DNA of 9,343 bases from an uncultured Rhizobiaceae group bacterium (GCA_938030645.1 CALHHQ010000345.1:1-9343), one strand, 5' to 3'; numbered from the stretch's first letter, positions 1-8,076 are shown. Translations and numbers: made by a program. The notes: generated by a model from the letters alone, not told the origin.

Positions 1-686
1 CATGGAAACAAGATCACTAATGCCATTCACATCAATACCCGCAGCATAAAGTTCAGGGTTACGGGTCATTGCGGTCAACACTTTTAGTCCACCGAACGAA
101 CCACCAAACACAGCAACTTTCTGAGGGTCAGCAATTCCTTGGTCGACGGCCCACGCCCGCACATCGGAAATATCATCATCCATTGCGCGCGAGACGGCAT
201 CATAAGCTGCATCGCGAAACGCGCGACCATAACCGCTGGAGCCTCGATAGTTCACATCCAGAACCGCATAGCCACGATTGTTCAGCAATTGACGAAACCC
301 GTTCCATCCACCGGTAACACGCGCAATGGGACTCCGTCTCTGTCCGCCTGATAAAGCACATAACGACTGTCCGCCGACCAAGTATACCAACGCACTTCAT
401 CATCAGTGTGAAAAATCGTTCTGCTTTTGCCTTCCAATGGTTTGACCCATAGTGCTGGCTTGAACCATTTCGATTCTAACCAACTCAAATTCTTTCCGTC
501 AGGGGATAATTGATAATTCCATCGAGCGTCTGTACTGGCATAGAATTCACGCAATGGAATAATGGGCGGCAAGTCGGCTTTCACCAGTGAAGGGTGTGTG
601 GCGGCAATGGGTCTATACACTCAAGCACCCAAAGCCACGGCTATGATTGCAACAGCACAAAGACCTAAAACCAGTTTTTTCATCAT
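1..686 (-). pseudogene. Decayed S9 prolyl-oligopeptidase-family peptidase, 3' end outside the window
   Basis: Reading leftward from ATG at 686 (AAAGAG just upstream as a ribosome site), the gene opens with a hydrophobic signal sequence (MKKLVLGLC...), then hits an in-frame TGA at 621-623. The same frame continues with the start of an S9 beta-propeller (SPDGKNLSWLES, YTWSADSRYVLYQ) and ends at 282-284. A second frame then carries the catalytic alpha/beta-hydrolase part: GGWNGFRQLL, NNRGYAVLDVNYRGSSGYG, and the nucleophile motif FGGSFGG with its Ser codon at 97-99. Intact relatives have several hundred residues of propeller between these parts, and here they are missing. The catalytic frame can be read back to about 330, so the deletion junction probably lies near 331-338. 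A nonsense codon plus a frame-shifting deletion make this a pseudogene. The intact ancestor would have been an exported or membrane-anchored dipeptidyl-aminopeptidase-like enzyme. Confidence 0.85.
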
Positions 687-791
687 GTCTCTTTGGTCCT
701 GAACTTCAGATTACTGTTGCTGAAAACGGCTCCATAGATGTTTTGCAATTGTCGAACCCAGTTTTCGTGCTTTCTGAACCAATAGGAAACG

Positions 792-1490
792 CTAGGAGGC
801 CCAGCCTTCTGCAGCCATATTGGCCAGGGCATCTGGCTGCAGAATAACCAATCCACCGCGCGTACGTTCCAATATGCCCATCCGTTCCAATTCCTTCATA
901 TCGCGAGATACGATTTCTCTTCGACTTGAGATTCGGTCCGCAATATCGCTTTGCAAAGGCGCAGGGCTGATAATGCGATGCTGGGCATGGGAGGCAGACT
1001 GCCCACCCGTTCGAGGCCGCGAGAGCCGCAACAATTCTGCGTACAGCCTGTATTTTGCTTTTAGAAAACTGAATTCAGACAGGCGGTGGGACAATCGACG
1101 AATATCACTGGCCAAATGGTTCATCACGCGCCAAGCAATCTCTGGCACCGTCTCCACGATTTCCTGAAAAACACCCTTCGGCATAATGCAGATCCGGCAA
1201 TTGGAGAGCGCCAAAATGCTTGCAGATCTAGGGCCATCATCAATGGCCGCCAAATGTCCAAAAAATTCTCCTTGCCCGTGGTCATTTAAGATCACCTCAC
1301 GCCCTTCAATCATGCGCACCAAGGCGCGCACAGTGCCATGAGAAATAAACCGAATTTCTTTTGACAATTCCTGATGGTCGATGATGGTTTCACCAGCTTC
1401 ATAATTGCGCCAAAGACAACGGTCGCCGAACACTTTGATTTGTTCGGCGCTCATTCCTTTCAAGAGGGGAAATTCGTCCAGCGTATCCAT
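792..1490 (-). CDS. Crp/Fnr-family transcriptional regulator
   Basis: This 232-residue protein has the usual two-part CRP layout: a cyclic-nucleotide-binding beta-roll (about residues 5-120), a long dimerisation helix (about 120-155), and a C-terminal winged helix-turn-helix (about 180-215). The frame stays open to a TTG at 1595, but that start has no ribosome site and would add 35 residues. ATG at 1490 gives the normal family length, with a weak GGGTG upstream. In the recognition helix the run RREIVSR aligns without gaps to SRETVGR of E. coli CRP, keeping Arg180, Glu181 and Arg185 (here R191, E192, R196), which read TGTGA. In the ligand pocket the Arg-Ser pair is kept (GPRSAS, R88-S89), but the pocket Glu of FGEL is His (FGHL, H79), and the Thr-Ser of the C-helix is not conserved. 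DNA specificity therefore looks CRP-like; whether it binds cAMP, another ligand or none is open. It lacks the Cys cluster of oxygen-sensing FNR. Confidence 0.9.
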   Translation of the reverse strand: MDTLDEFPLLKGMSAEQIKVFGDRCLWRNYEAGETIIDHQELSKEIRFISHGTVRALVRMIEGREVILNDHGQGEFFGHLAAIDDGPRSASILALSNCRICIMPKGVFQEIVETVPEIAWRVMNHLASDIRRLSHRLSEFSFLKAKYRLYAELLRLSRPRTGGQSASHAQHRIISPAPLQSDIADRISSRREIVSRDMKELERMGILERTRGGLVILQPDALANMAAEGWAS

Positions 1491-1599
1491 GATCACACCC
1501 AAAAGCAGACGTAACTCGCGATCGGTAATTGGTCGCAAGTTGCAATTTTTGGCCCCTAAGGCATCTTGAATAGCCAAAATACCTTTGAATTTCAATAGA

Positions 1600-2487
1600 C
1601 TATTCGTTTGCTACGGTTTCGCTTGTTCCTGCAATTTGATTGCGAAAGCTTGGCCTGCCCATTTTCCCGCGATGGTTCGCCAAATGATATCTCGACAATT
1701 CATCTGGTGTGAAGAAGTACAGGCTCTGAGGTGGCGTTTCCAATGCCTTTACCCACACTTTCAAATCCACTCCCATATCGATCAAGAGTTGCTGACAAGC
1801 AGCTGAAACGGTTTGGGCATCCGCCATTCCGCGATGCAGACTGCCAACGGCTGTGGGCAAGGCGTATGCCTGATGAACTCCAATAAAAGCTTGTTTTCCT
1901 GCGGAACGGTATAATCCTCCGGCCAAAACCAACGGGCAAGCTGATGCACAATACCCATTGTCCGGCACACGTGTGCTGATTCCTGCTGCGCGTATCTGAC
2001 GAGACAACGACAAAGCATCCGTAACAGAACCACCAGGCGAATGAAGGTGAAGTTCAGTAATTTCCCGATCATGTTTTTTCAAAAACTCAGCAAATCTCGC
2101 TGCGGCTCCAGCATCAATCGAGCCGATTGCAGTGGCTTTGTCGCCCTCGCCAAAATGAAATTGCAAAGGACCAGCCATTGTTGCGCTGTCGAAAGGGCCA
2201 AAATATCCTGGCAATATGGGTTTCTTTGATCCCGGCCCAAGCGGCATGGTTTTTGGAAAATACGGCCGCGTTTGGTCTCCGGGTTTCGGCAGTTCTAATG
2301 GCGCTGGCTCTGTGCGGTTGGCGCCGGGCAAGCCCACTGGCGCATTGGCCACCATTTCTCGAAAATCTTGCAGAACCGCTCCTGCAGACAGGCCAAGCAT
2401 GCCGAGAAAAACGACTTTCAAAAATCGTCCATCTTGTATCGTTGTTATGACCCATGACAGCGGGCGTTTTGCGAGACTTTCTTCCAT
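1600..2487 (-). CDS. Membrane-anchored ClpP/SppA-fold serine protease-like protein
   Basis: This 295-residue protein has a short N-terminal cytoplasmic stretch and one hydrophobic segment (about 23-40, FLKVVFLGMLGLSAGAVL). A Pro-rich linker (about 48-100) follows, then a ClpP/crotonase-fold domain (about 105-280), probably periplasmic. Visible motifs are LHSPGGSVTDAL (149-159), the nucleophile region GYCASACPLVLAGG with candidate Ser182, and IGVHQAY with candidate His205. This spacing matches the Ser and His of ClpP (ASM and HQP) and of predicted periplasmic ClpP-like proteins. The third catalytic residue could not be assigned. The gene starts 5 bp after the stop of the membrane-protein gene at 2493, so the two are almost certainly co-transcribed and perhaps translationally coupled. 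A role in processing or regulating an envelope protein is likely; the substrate is unknown. It has no Lon/Clp ATPase partner here. Confidence 0.85.
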   Translation of the reverse strand: MEESLAKRPLSWVITTIQDGRFLKVVFLGMLGLSAGAVLQDFREMVANAPVGLPGANRTEPAPLELPKPGDQTRPYFPKTMPLGPGSKKPILPGYFGPFDSATMAGPLQFHFGEGDKATAIGSIDAGAAARFAEFLKKHDREITELHLHSPGGSVTDALSLSRQIRAAGISTRVPDNGYCASACPLVLAGGLYRSAGKQAFIGVHQAYALPTAVGSLHRGMADAQTVSAACQQLLIDMGVDLKVWVKALETPPQSLYFFTPDELSRYHLANHRGKMGRPSFRNQIAGTSETVANE

Positions 2488-2492
2488 CGATT

Positions 2493-3818
2493 TCAGCTGG
2501 TTTTTGCCGGTGTTGCTTGCGGTGTCGTCAACGGCGTGATTTTCGGATCGGAAGAAAGCTCACGCTCGAAAGCCTGCTGGACTTCGAGTTCAGTATTTGG
2601 ATGTTCATCATCGGGCGGCGTCTCATCGATTGTGTTTTCCACATCCAAGGCATTGAGTTGTTTGTAAAGTCTCACAGCTCTAATCATTTCACTGGCAGTC
2701 ACCTCATTGGCACCAAGGTCCACACCATCTTCTTTGCGAACTGCCGCTTGCACGATGCAGAGAATGAAAATCATGACCGCTGGCAAGAGGTCTATGGAAA
2801 TCGCGCCTGCCCAAGATGGCATAAAATCGGACGCATAGCGCAACACAGCTTCAGGAGAAGAAAGAGGTATAAAGCGGACCGATTCAACAGCGGGGCGGGA
2901 CAGTATTTCTTCGGCTGCGGCTGACAAAGCTGCACTTTGCGCCTTCACAGATTTTTCAACACGGCCAACCACATCGTCTTGACGGCTCGCCAAATCTGCA
3001 TTGTTGCTGTCTGCCACTGGTGCGATGAACGAACGCCCTAAATCATCCGCAGCTCGTTTTACTGCTGGAGCGATTGAGGTTTGTTGTAGCGCAGATATTG
3101 TGCCGGAAAGCGCAACAGCCTCTTCTGCAAACGCATTGGCACGTGCATCCACAGGGCCGGGGGATGATACAAGTTTGCGCATGGCAGCTAAGCGTTTGCC
3201 ACCTTCAACAAAACTCGCTTTTGTTGTCTCACGCGACGCCACAACTTCATCAGACAGACCAGTCAGTTGGGTCGACATTTGGCTCAGCAATTGCACCACA
3301 GTGCCGCTACCTGAGGTTCCTGTGAGTGCGCCTGTTGCCGCCTCTTCACTAGAGAGACGTGAAAACCTTTGGGACGCCAATTGAATGTCAGGCAGCAGAC
3401 TTTGCGCCGCCAAGGCGTTGTCATGGGCCTGCTCAAGTTTTTGCTGATACTGTTCGGTGGTATTCGCCAGATGCTGTTCGAGCGCTGCGCCACCTGCAAG
3501 AGCAGCTGCATTAAGCCAAGATGACATAGCCACAATCATCGCCGACCCAATCACCATGGCCAGATAGAGATAGCGTCTGCCATCACCTGATTTTACATGG
3601 GGCATGAACCGCATGAGGTAAGACCAGAAGCCAAAAATGCCGACAGAAACCGCCACAGAATAAATGACAGCACCAAGAAATACGACGGTGGCAGACCCGT
3701 TCAAAAGTTCGCGTACACCCAAATATGTATAAACGCCCGATGCCAGCGCCAGTATGGCCAAAGTGGCACCAGTAATTGTTTCTAGGCCACTCTGGGCCTT
3801 TCGAAGATCTCGGGACAT
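2493..3818 (-). CDS. Four-helix inner-membrane protein with large periplasmic helical domain, function unknown
   Basis: I do not recognise a named family for this 441-residue protein. Predicted membrane segments lie at about 17-35, 43-68, 83-105 and 338-360. Basic residues between segments 2 and 3 (RFMPHVKSGDGRR) and after segment 4 (RKEDG) place the N- and C-termini in the cytoplasm. About 230 residues (110-337) then face the periplasm. That domain is rich in Ala, Gln, Ser and Glu, with probable coiled-coil stretches (EQHLANTTEQYQQKLEQAHDN; EEAVALSGTISALQQ), somewhat like chemoreceptor or stalk regions but without a methyl-accepting signature. The cytoplasmic tail ends in a Pro/Thr-rich acidic stretch. 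The start at 3818 has GGTGG seven bases upstream. It is first in a two-gene unit with the ClpP-like protease, so it may be that protease's partner, adaptor or substrate (inference). Confidence 0.85.
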   Translation of the reverse strand: MSRDLRKAQSGLETITGATLAILALASGVYTYLGVRELLNGSATVVFLGAVIYSVAVSVGIFGFWSYLMRFMPHVKSGDGRRYLYLAMVIGSAMIVAMSSWLNAAALAGGAALEQHLANTTEQYQQKLEQAHDNALAAQSLLPDIQLASQRFSRLSSEEAATGALTGTSGSGTVVQLLSQMSTQLTGLSDEVVASRETTKASFVEGGKRLAAMRKLVSSPGPVDARANAFAEEAVALSGTISALQQTSIAPAVKRAADDLGRSFIAPVADSNNADLASRQDDVVGRVEKSVKAQSAALSAAAEEILSRPAVESVRFIPLSSPEAVLRYASDFMPSWAGAISIDLLPAVMIFILCIVQAAVRKEDGVDLGANEVTASEMIRAVRLYKQLNALDVENTIDETPPDDEHPNTELEVQQAFERELSSDPKITPLTTPQATPAKTS

Positions 3819-3897
3819 AAATCACCCACCTGAATACGCGTTACATGACAAGCTGTGGGTAGATTAAGATAAAATTAAGGAAATGGGCAGGGGCAAT

Positions 3898-3930
3898 TGA
3901 AAATCGGGCGCAAACTTCTTCACGCCCGAT
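3898..3930 (-). terminator. Probable intrinsic terminator behind the lipoprotein gene
   Basis: A perfect 8-bp stem (ATCGGGCG at 3903-3910 with CGCCCGAT at 3923-3930) encloses a 12-base loop. Read leftward, the stem runs into a short T run (four Ts including the last stem base). It sits 30 bp after the stop codon of the lipoprotein gene at 3961. The T tract is short, so termination may be incomplete. Confidence 0.65.
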
Positions 3931-3960
3931 CAATATCGGTTCTTGTATCTCGATGTGAAT

Positions 3961-4212
3961 TTAGCAGCGTGCTGTATAAATACGGCCTGTGCGGCGGTCG
4001 CGATAGCGGCATTTTCCATCTTCGGATGCGCGGCCAATCAATGCGCCTGCGAGACCACCGGCTGCAGCTCCAACTGCTGCGCCACCGGCTGTTCCTGTGA
4101 TGATGGCTCCGCCTGCAGCTCCGACGCCTGCACCAACCGCTGCGCCACGTTGAGTGGCGTTGCAGCCCGAGAGAAATACAAGGGCGGAAATTGCAATAAG
4201 TGTTTTTTTCAT
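3961..4212 (-). CDS. Small glycine-zipper lipoprotein
   Basis: This 83-residue lipoprotein has a signal peptide MKKTLIAISALVF followed by the lipobox LSGC, so Cys17 should be lipidated and the protein anchored in the outer (or inner) membrane. Residues about 23-60 form a Gly/Ala-rich glycine zipper (AAVGAGVGAAGG, GGAAVGAAAGGLAGALIG), a hairpin that can insert in membranes, as in the 17-kDa antigen/YMGG-like group. The C-terminus is a short basic segment (CRYRDRRTGRIYTARC) with two Cys that could pair. The frame is open further upstream to 4317, but ATG at 4212 has a good AAGGA ribosome site and yields the correct signal peptide. A possible -10 lies 55 bp upstream. Such proteins are common in Alphaproteobacteria; the exact function is unknown. 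Confidence 0.88.
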   Translation of the reverse strand: MKKTLIAISALVFLSGCNATQRGAAVGAGVGAAGGAIITGTAGGAAVGAAAGGLAGALIGRASEDGKCRYRDRRTGRIYTARC

Positions 4213-4267
4213 AATCAATCCTTTTTGCTGCTGCCAACAAAGGCAGTTTCGGTCTCTCAACGAATAA

Positions 4268-4297
4268 AATATAGATTGGTTCCCGAATGGGTTTCGA
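4268..4297 (-). promoter_or_regulatory. Possible promoter of the lipoprotein gene
   Basis: Read leftward, a TATATT (plus-strand positions 4268-4273) lies 55 bp before the lipoprotein ATG. A poor -35 candidate (TCGAAA) lies 18 bases further upstream. The 144-bp gap between cyclase and lipoprotein genes leaves room for an independent promoter. This is a visual match only. Confidence 0.3.
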
Positions 4298-4356
4298 ATT
4301 GAGACGGTTTTGATCACGAATTGTGAATTTGATGTCTGCTTAAGAGAGCAGGCGCT

Positions 4357-6618
4357 CTATTTTGATGTGGACCGATAAACGCCATCCCAATTGCTGGGCA
4401 CACCCGTCTCGCGGAAAGTTGCAAAGCGTTCCCCGTATAGGGCGTAGAGTTTGAGCAATGAAGGAAATTGGGTTTCAAGCGCAAGTTCATCGGAAACTCG
4501 CCCCGCTCTTGCCATGGAAACCATGGCTTGCTCAATGTCGCCACTGCGGTAGGCATCCAGCATATCTGCATGATATTCAGCTAGTTTTTGAAACTGTTTG
4601 TTGTCGCGTAAATTGTGGTCGCCAACTATTGTGAACACAGATAGCGGTTCTGTTCGTCCCACAACTCCAACGCGATCAATTTCTAGAACGGCATAATCGT
4701 CGATATTTTCCAGTGTTTCAGCAGCCAGCAGATTGTCGAGACCGTATTGTTTGGTTAGTCCCTCGATACGCGATGCCACATTCACGGCATCACCAATGGC
4801 GGAATAGTTGAACCGTTGGGTAGAACCCAAATTGCCCACACAACAAGGCCCACTGTTCAGGCCGATGCCAATTTCGATGGGGCGTTTCGCTTTCTGGTTG
4901 AGTTTTATAAGTTCATGCCGCATCGCCATCAATCCGCGAATGGCGCGTTCACGATGATCTTCCTGATCAATTGGCGCATTCCAAAATGCCATAATCGCAT
5001 CGCCCATATATTTATCGATAGTCGCGCCTTCCTTCATCAAAGCGTCTGTCATGGGGGTGAGAAAGTCGTTTAACAGTTCGGTCAATTCGGTCGGGTCCAG
5101 CCCTTCGGATAAAGAGGTGAAGCCGCGTATGTCGCAGAACAGCAGTGTTAGCTCTTTGTCTTCGCCACCGAGTGTCAAAGCATCTGGGTTTTCTGCAAGC
5201 CGGGTCACCATGGCGGGTGAAAGGTAATGGCTGAAAGCTTCACGAACGAATTTGCTTTCTTTTTCCGTGACCAGGAGATCGGCACCAACGCCAGCTCCGT
5301 AGGCTGCTAACAGGGAGAGAACAGGGACAATTGGACTTAAGAGCAATTGATGATTTGTGAAAGCAAACCATCCAGCAAAAATGACGAGTGCAATCAGAAC
5401 TGATGCGAGTGCGACATCTCCAGTGGCGTTCAATTTGGGTAAGAAGACCAGCAGTAACAGCGTAAGAACAATCGCAACGACCCGTTCCAAACCCTGCGCA
5501 TAATCGGGGCGGCTGATATATGTGCCAGTGATAATCTGATCAAGAATATCCGCATGAATAGTTACGCCAGCGACAACTGGATTGAGAGGTGTAGCACGCA
5601 AGTCCAGCAAACCAGCAGCAGACGTACCAATGAGCACAATATGATTTGCTATCTCTGCTGATAATTGTTCGTGGCTCACGTTGTTTTCGTTAGGAAACAA
5701 AACCGATTTGGCAGAGACCACTGGCTTGGCTTCCGGTTGAGAATGATAGATCTCCAACGCGCCGTTCGCATCTGTGGGAATTTCCAATGCACCAACTTGC
5801 AATGAGACGAGAGTTAATTTGCCGCCAGAGAGTTCACCGCTGCCATCGCTGGCTTTGATTTTAAATCCTCCAGCACCTTGCACAACGCGCAGTGCTTCCA
5901 CCGAAAGTGTGGGATAAAATTGACCATCACCCCCCTGCATCAACGGCACTCTTCGCACCACGGCGTCGCGTTGATCAGTTGTATTGTTTCGCAGATCTTT
6001 GGTCGTGAAATTGAATGTGCCCATACCAGTTGCCGCATCGTCCAATGTCTGCAGATTTCTCGTTGCTCTGAGGCCTTGTTTCATAAAATAGGACGGAACT
6101 GTTCCAACCTGCCCAGTTCCAGCTTTTGGGAAGGGTGGAATGTCCGTTCCGTCTTCAGACAGTATGAAACCTGTCACCACGGGGTATCGTTTGAACACAC
6201 TGGCCAACACAGCATCATTGTCCAACACGTCTACTTTTTCAGGAAGCTGGATCCGTGCGCCTGCCTTGGTCAGTCCTTCAATCGCTTTGAGAGGAGATGT
6301 TCTGTCTTCCTCGGCAAATACCATATCGAATACGATGGCTGCAGCGCCCAAGTCGCCCAGTTTTTGGGTCAACTCCGCCACCACATTGCGCGGCCACGGC
6401 CATTGCCCCACACGCTTTAAGGATTCCTCATCCAGATCGACAACAACCACGTCCGAGCCACCCCAAGGACGGGGCTTTAGCACTTGATAAGTGTCGAAGA
6501 CCATCGTGTTGAAAGGTCTGAGCGGCTGTGAGGGGATGATCGAGAGCAGCCAAATGAGTAACGCAACGGAAAGCCCAAACAGCCAAATAACCACTGATTT
6601 GTTGCTTAAAAGGCGCAT
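4357..6618 (-). CDS. CHASE2-domain class III adenylate/guanylate cyclase
   Basis: This 753-residue transmembrane receptor cyclase should make cAMP (or cGMP) in the cytoplasm in response to an extracytoplasmic signal. Domains in order: signal-anchor helix (about 9-28); CHASE2 sensor in the periplasm (about 35-365, with WPWPR, AAAIVFDMVFAE and IVLIGTSAAGLLDLRATPL, typical of CHASE2); three membrane helices (about 378-394, 400-420, 427-447); cyclase domain (about 485-665); C-terminal helical tail. Catalytic residues are all visible: metal-binding D496 (FCDIRGFTSLSE) and D540 (DKYMGDAIMAFW), purine-contacting K536, and N613 and R617 (GDAVNVASR). S606 (NYSAIGD) replaces the usual base-specifying Asp, as in class IIIb enzymes, which are mostly adenylate cyclases. 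No clear ribosome site precedes the ATG at 6618. The gene is divergent from the TPR-FecR operon and shares a CRP-type operator with it. Confidence 0.95.
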   Translation of the reverse strand: MRLLSNKSVVIWLFGLSVALLIWLLSIIPSQPLRPFNTMVFDTYQVLKPRPWGGSDVVVVDLDEESLKRVGQWPWPRNVVAELTQKLGDLGAAAIVFDMVFAEEDRTSPLKAIEGLTKAGARIQLPEKVDVLDNDAVLASVFKRYPVVTGFILSEDGTDIPPFPKAGTGQVGTVPSYFMKQGLRATRNLQTLDDAATGMGTFNFTTKDLRNNTTDQRDAVVRRVPLMQGGDGQFYPTLSVEALRVVQGAGGFKIKASDGSGELSGGKLTLVSLQVGALEIPTDANGALEIYHSQPEAKPVVSAKSVLFPNENNVSHEQLSAEIANHIVLIGTSAAGLLDLRATPLNPVVAGVTIHADILDQIITGTYISRPDYAQGLERVVAIVLTLLLLVFLPKLNATGDVALASVLIALVIFAGWFAFTNHQLLLSPIVPVLSLLAAYGAGVGADLLVTEKESKFVREAFSHYLSPAMVTRLAENPDALTLGGEDKELTLLFCDIRGFTSLSEGLDPTELTELLNDFLTPMTDALMKEGATIDKYMGDAIMAFWNAPIDQEDHRERAIRGLMAMRHELIKLNQKAKRPIEIGIGLNSGPCCVGNLGSTQRFNYSAIGDAVNVASRIEGLTKQYGLDNLLAAETLENIDDYAVLEIDRVGVVGRTEPLSVFTIVGDHNLRDNKQFQKLAEYHADMLDAYRSGDIEQAMVSMARAGRVSDELALETQFPSLLKLYALYGERFATFRETGVPSNWDGVYRSTSK

Positions 6619-6650
6619 AGTTGACTAAATGACATAAATTTTGCGGTCGC

Positions 6651-6666
6651 TGTGAGATTTCTCACA
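6651..6666. promoter_or_regulatory. CRP-type operator in the divergent promoter region
   Basis: TGTGAGATTTCTCACA is a perfect dyad with 7-bp arms (TGTGAGA and TCTCACA) around two central bases. It matches the E. coli CRP core consensus TGTGA-N6-TCACA at all ten defined positions. It lies in the 115-bp gap between the start codons of the cyclase (6618, leftward) and the TPR-barrel gene (6734, rightward), so it could regulate either or both. Rightward, TTGAAG at 6676-6681 or TAGAGT at 6684-6689 are possible promoter elements but not convincing. Leftward, the centre is only about 40 bp from the cyclase start codon, so binding could repress or overlap that promoter. No other window position showed both half-sites. 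Confidence 0.75.
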
Positions 6667-6733
6667 CACACTGCCTTGAAGTCTAGAGTAACACAATTCT
6701 AAGTCTTGCGTTCAGACGGCAGGGAATCAGCAC

Positions 6734-8059
6734 ATGAGAAATTGTCAGGGAAAACAACCTTTCAGAAAGAGGTCTAGAGTGTTTTCGTTAGCACTCGCGG
6801 GCGCAATGTCGCTCGGCGTCTTTTCCGCTTCCGCGCAGACCGTTACTTTCGATCAGATTCTTGCACAACCAGACAATCTCGAACTTAATCTGCAATATGC
6901 CCGTCAAGAAGTTGCTTCAGGTCGATTGCAACAAGCTGCGGCTGCTTTGGAGCGTATGGTGCTTCTGGAGCCTGACTGGGATTCAGCACGTCTATTCTAT
7001 GGGGTAGTGCTGTATCGTTTGGGCGATCTTGAAGGTGCAAAACGCGAACTGCGGTTGTTGGAAAATCGGGGCCTGCCATCACAACAAGAAAGAGACCGTG
7101 TCCGTTACTTGGCTTTGGCGGAAAATAAGTCGAAGTCACTTCGCATGTCGGCCCGTTTCTCACTGGGTGCACGTTACGACAGCAACCCCGCTTTTGTCGG
7201 CGGTGATGATGTTGGCGGAGCGGTTGCATCAGCCAACGACGAAGAAAGCGACGCTGCGATTGTTGCTGGCACATTGTTTCGAGGCGAATTGGATGTGGGG
7301 AATTCTGGCAACTTTCTGTTTGCGGAAACCCGCTCTCAGATCAATGAATTTTTCGACGTCGATCAAGCCGACCTCATCACCAGCAACGCGAAATTGGGGG
7401 CCACCTTCTTTGGTCCGAACTTGATTGTGTCGCCTTACGCTTATGGCAGCGTTTCATATGTTCAACATGACCGCTTTCGCACACAATTTGGTGCAGGCGT
7501 GAAAGCGTCATTCACATTGTCATCCCAAGTAGAACTTTTGCTCCATGGCCGAGCGGTTCAAGAAAGTTTCGAAGCCACATCATTTAGCCCTGTTGGTGAC
7601 CAGCGCGACGGATGGCTGAAGACTGGTTCCATTGGCTTGCAATGGCGACCCACTGACAAGCAAAAATTCGTGCTGACAGGTCTTTTTGCAGACAAAGATG
7701 CAGATTTTGATGGGTATTCTTACAAAAGCGCAGGCATTCAAGCGCGTTCTTTGACCTTGCTGGGCAAAGGCCGTTTTTTATCGTTGCAAGCACAATACAC
7801 GGATCGAGAATACGAAGAACCAGACAACTTCTACAGCGCCACGGTGGCGCGGGAAGACAAGCGCTTTTATGCACGTGGTGCTGTTGGCGCACCGCTGGAA
7901 ACATTGTTCTCCAATTTCGATGTTGAATTGCCGGAAGCAATTTCAGACATCGTATTGCAAGTGGGCGTGTCTTACACCGACAACAATTCAAACATTCCGC
8001 TGCGTGATTACAACAATGTGTCCGGCGATATCCTGTTCACCAAACGCATTTCATTTTGA
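6734..8059 (+). CDS. TPR-repeat outer-membrane beta-barrel protein
   Basis: This 441-residue exported protein starts with a Sec signal peptide (basic RKRSR, hydrophobic core, cleavage expected after SASA near residue 34). Residues about 48-113 form two TPR-like helical repeats (NLQYARQEVASGRLQQAA; ARLFYGVVLYRLGDLEGA). From about 137 to the end the sequence alternates in beta-strand style, starting with SLGARYDSNP. It ends in a terminal Phe (KRISF), the classic signal for outer-membrane insertion. The layout resembles TPR-plus-barrel proteins of the surface lipoprotein assembly modifier (DUF560) type, though I cannot confirm the family. The start has AGGGA about eight bases upstream. The FecR-domain gene follows after 17 bp, so the two form an operon. 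A periplasmic TPR domain on a barrel could bind the FecR partner or the cyclase sensor (inference). Confidence 0.85.
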   Translation: MRNCQGKQPFRKRSRVFSLALAGAMSLGVFSASAQTVTFDQILAQPDNLELNLQYARQEVASGRLQQAAAALERMVLLEPDWDSARLFYGVVLYRLGDLEGAKRELRLLENRGLPSQQERDRVRYLALAENKSKSLRMSARFSLGARYDSNPAFVGGDDVGGAVASANDEESDAAIVAGTLFRGELDVGNSGNFLFAETRSQINEFFDVDQADLITSNAKLGATFFGPNLIVSPYAYGSVSYVQHDRFRTQFGAGVKASFTLSSQVELLLHGRAVQESFEATSFSPVGDQRDGWLKTGSIGLQWRPTDKQKFVLTGLFADKDADFDGYSYKSAGIQARSLTLLGKGRFLSLQAQYTDREYEEPDNFYSATVAREDKRFYARGAVGAPLETLFSNFDVELPEAISDIVLQVGVSYTDNNSNIPLRDYNNVSGDILFTKRISF

Positions 8060-8076
8060 AGAGAAAGGAAACTGAT

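Noticed and set aside
621..623. TGA in the S9 gene as a recoded Trp or selenocysteine codon
   Set aside because: TGA ends normal genes in this window (for example at 8057-8059), and the gene also carries a frame-shifting deletion, so simple decay explains it.
1491..1595. TTG at 1595 as the start of the Crp/Fnr regulator
   Set aside because: No ribosome site precedes it, and the extra 35 residues do not belong to the CRP fold; ATG at 1490 gives the family length.
3943..4302. Plus-strand open frame with striking Cys-rich content, like a metallothionein
   Set aside because: It is antisense to the lipoprotein gene. The Cys codons are the reverse complement of Ala and Gly codons of the glycine zipper, and there is no ribosome site.
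4345..4358. Hairpin AGAGC-GCCT-GCTCT at the end of the cyclase gene as a terminator
   Set aside because: The stem is only 5 bp, overlaps the stop codon, and is followed by CTTAAGC rather than a T run in the direction of transcription.
5878..6420. Plus-strand open frame of 180 codons
   Set aside because: It lies entirely antisense inside the CHASE2 domain coding region, and its His/Cys/Arg-rich product resembles no protein family and has no start signals.
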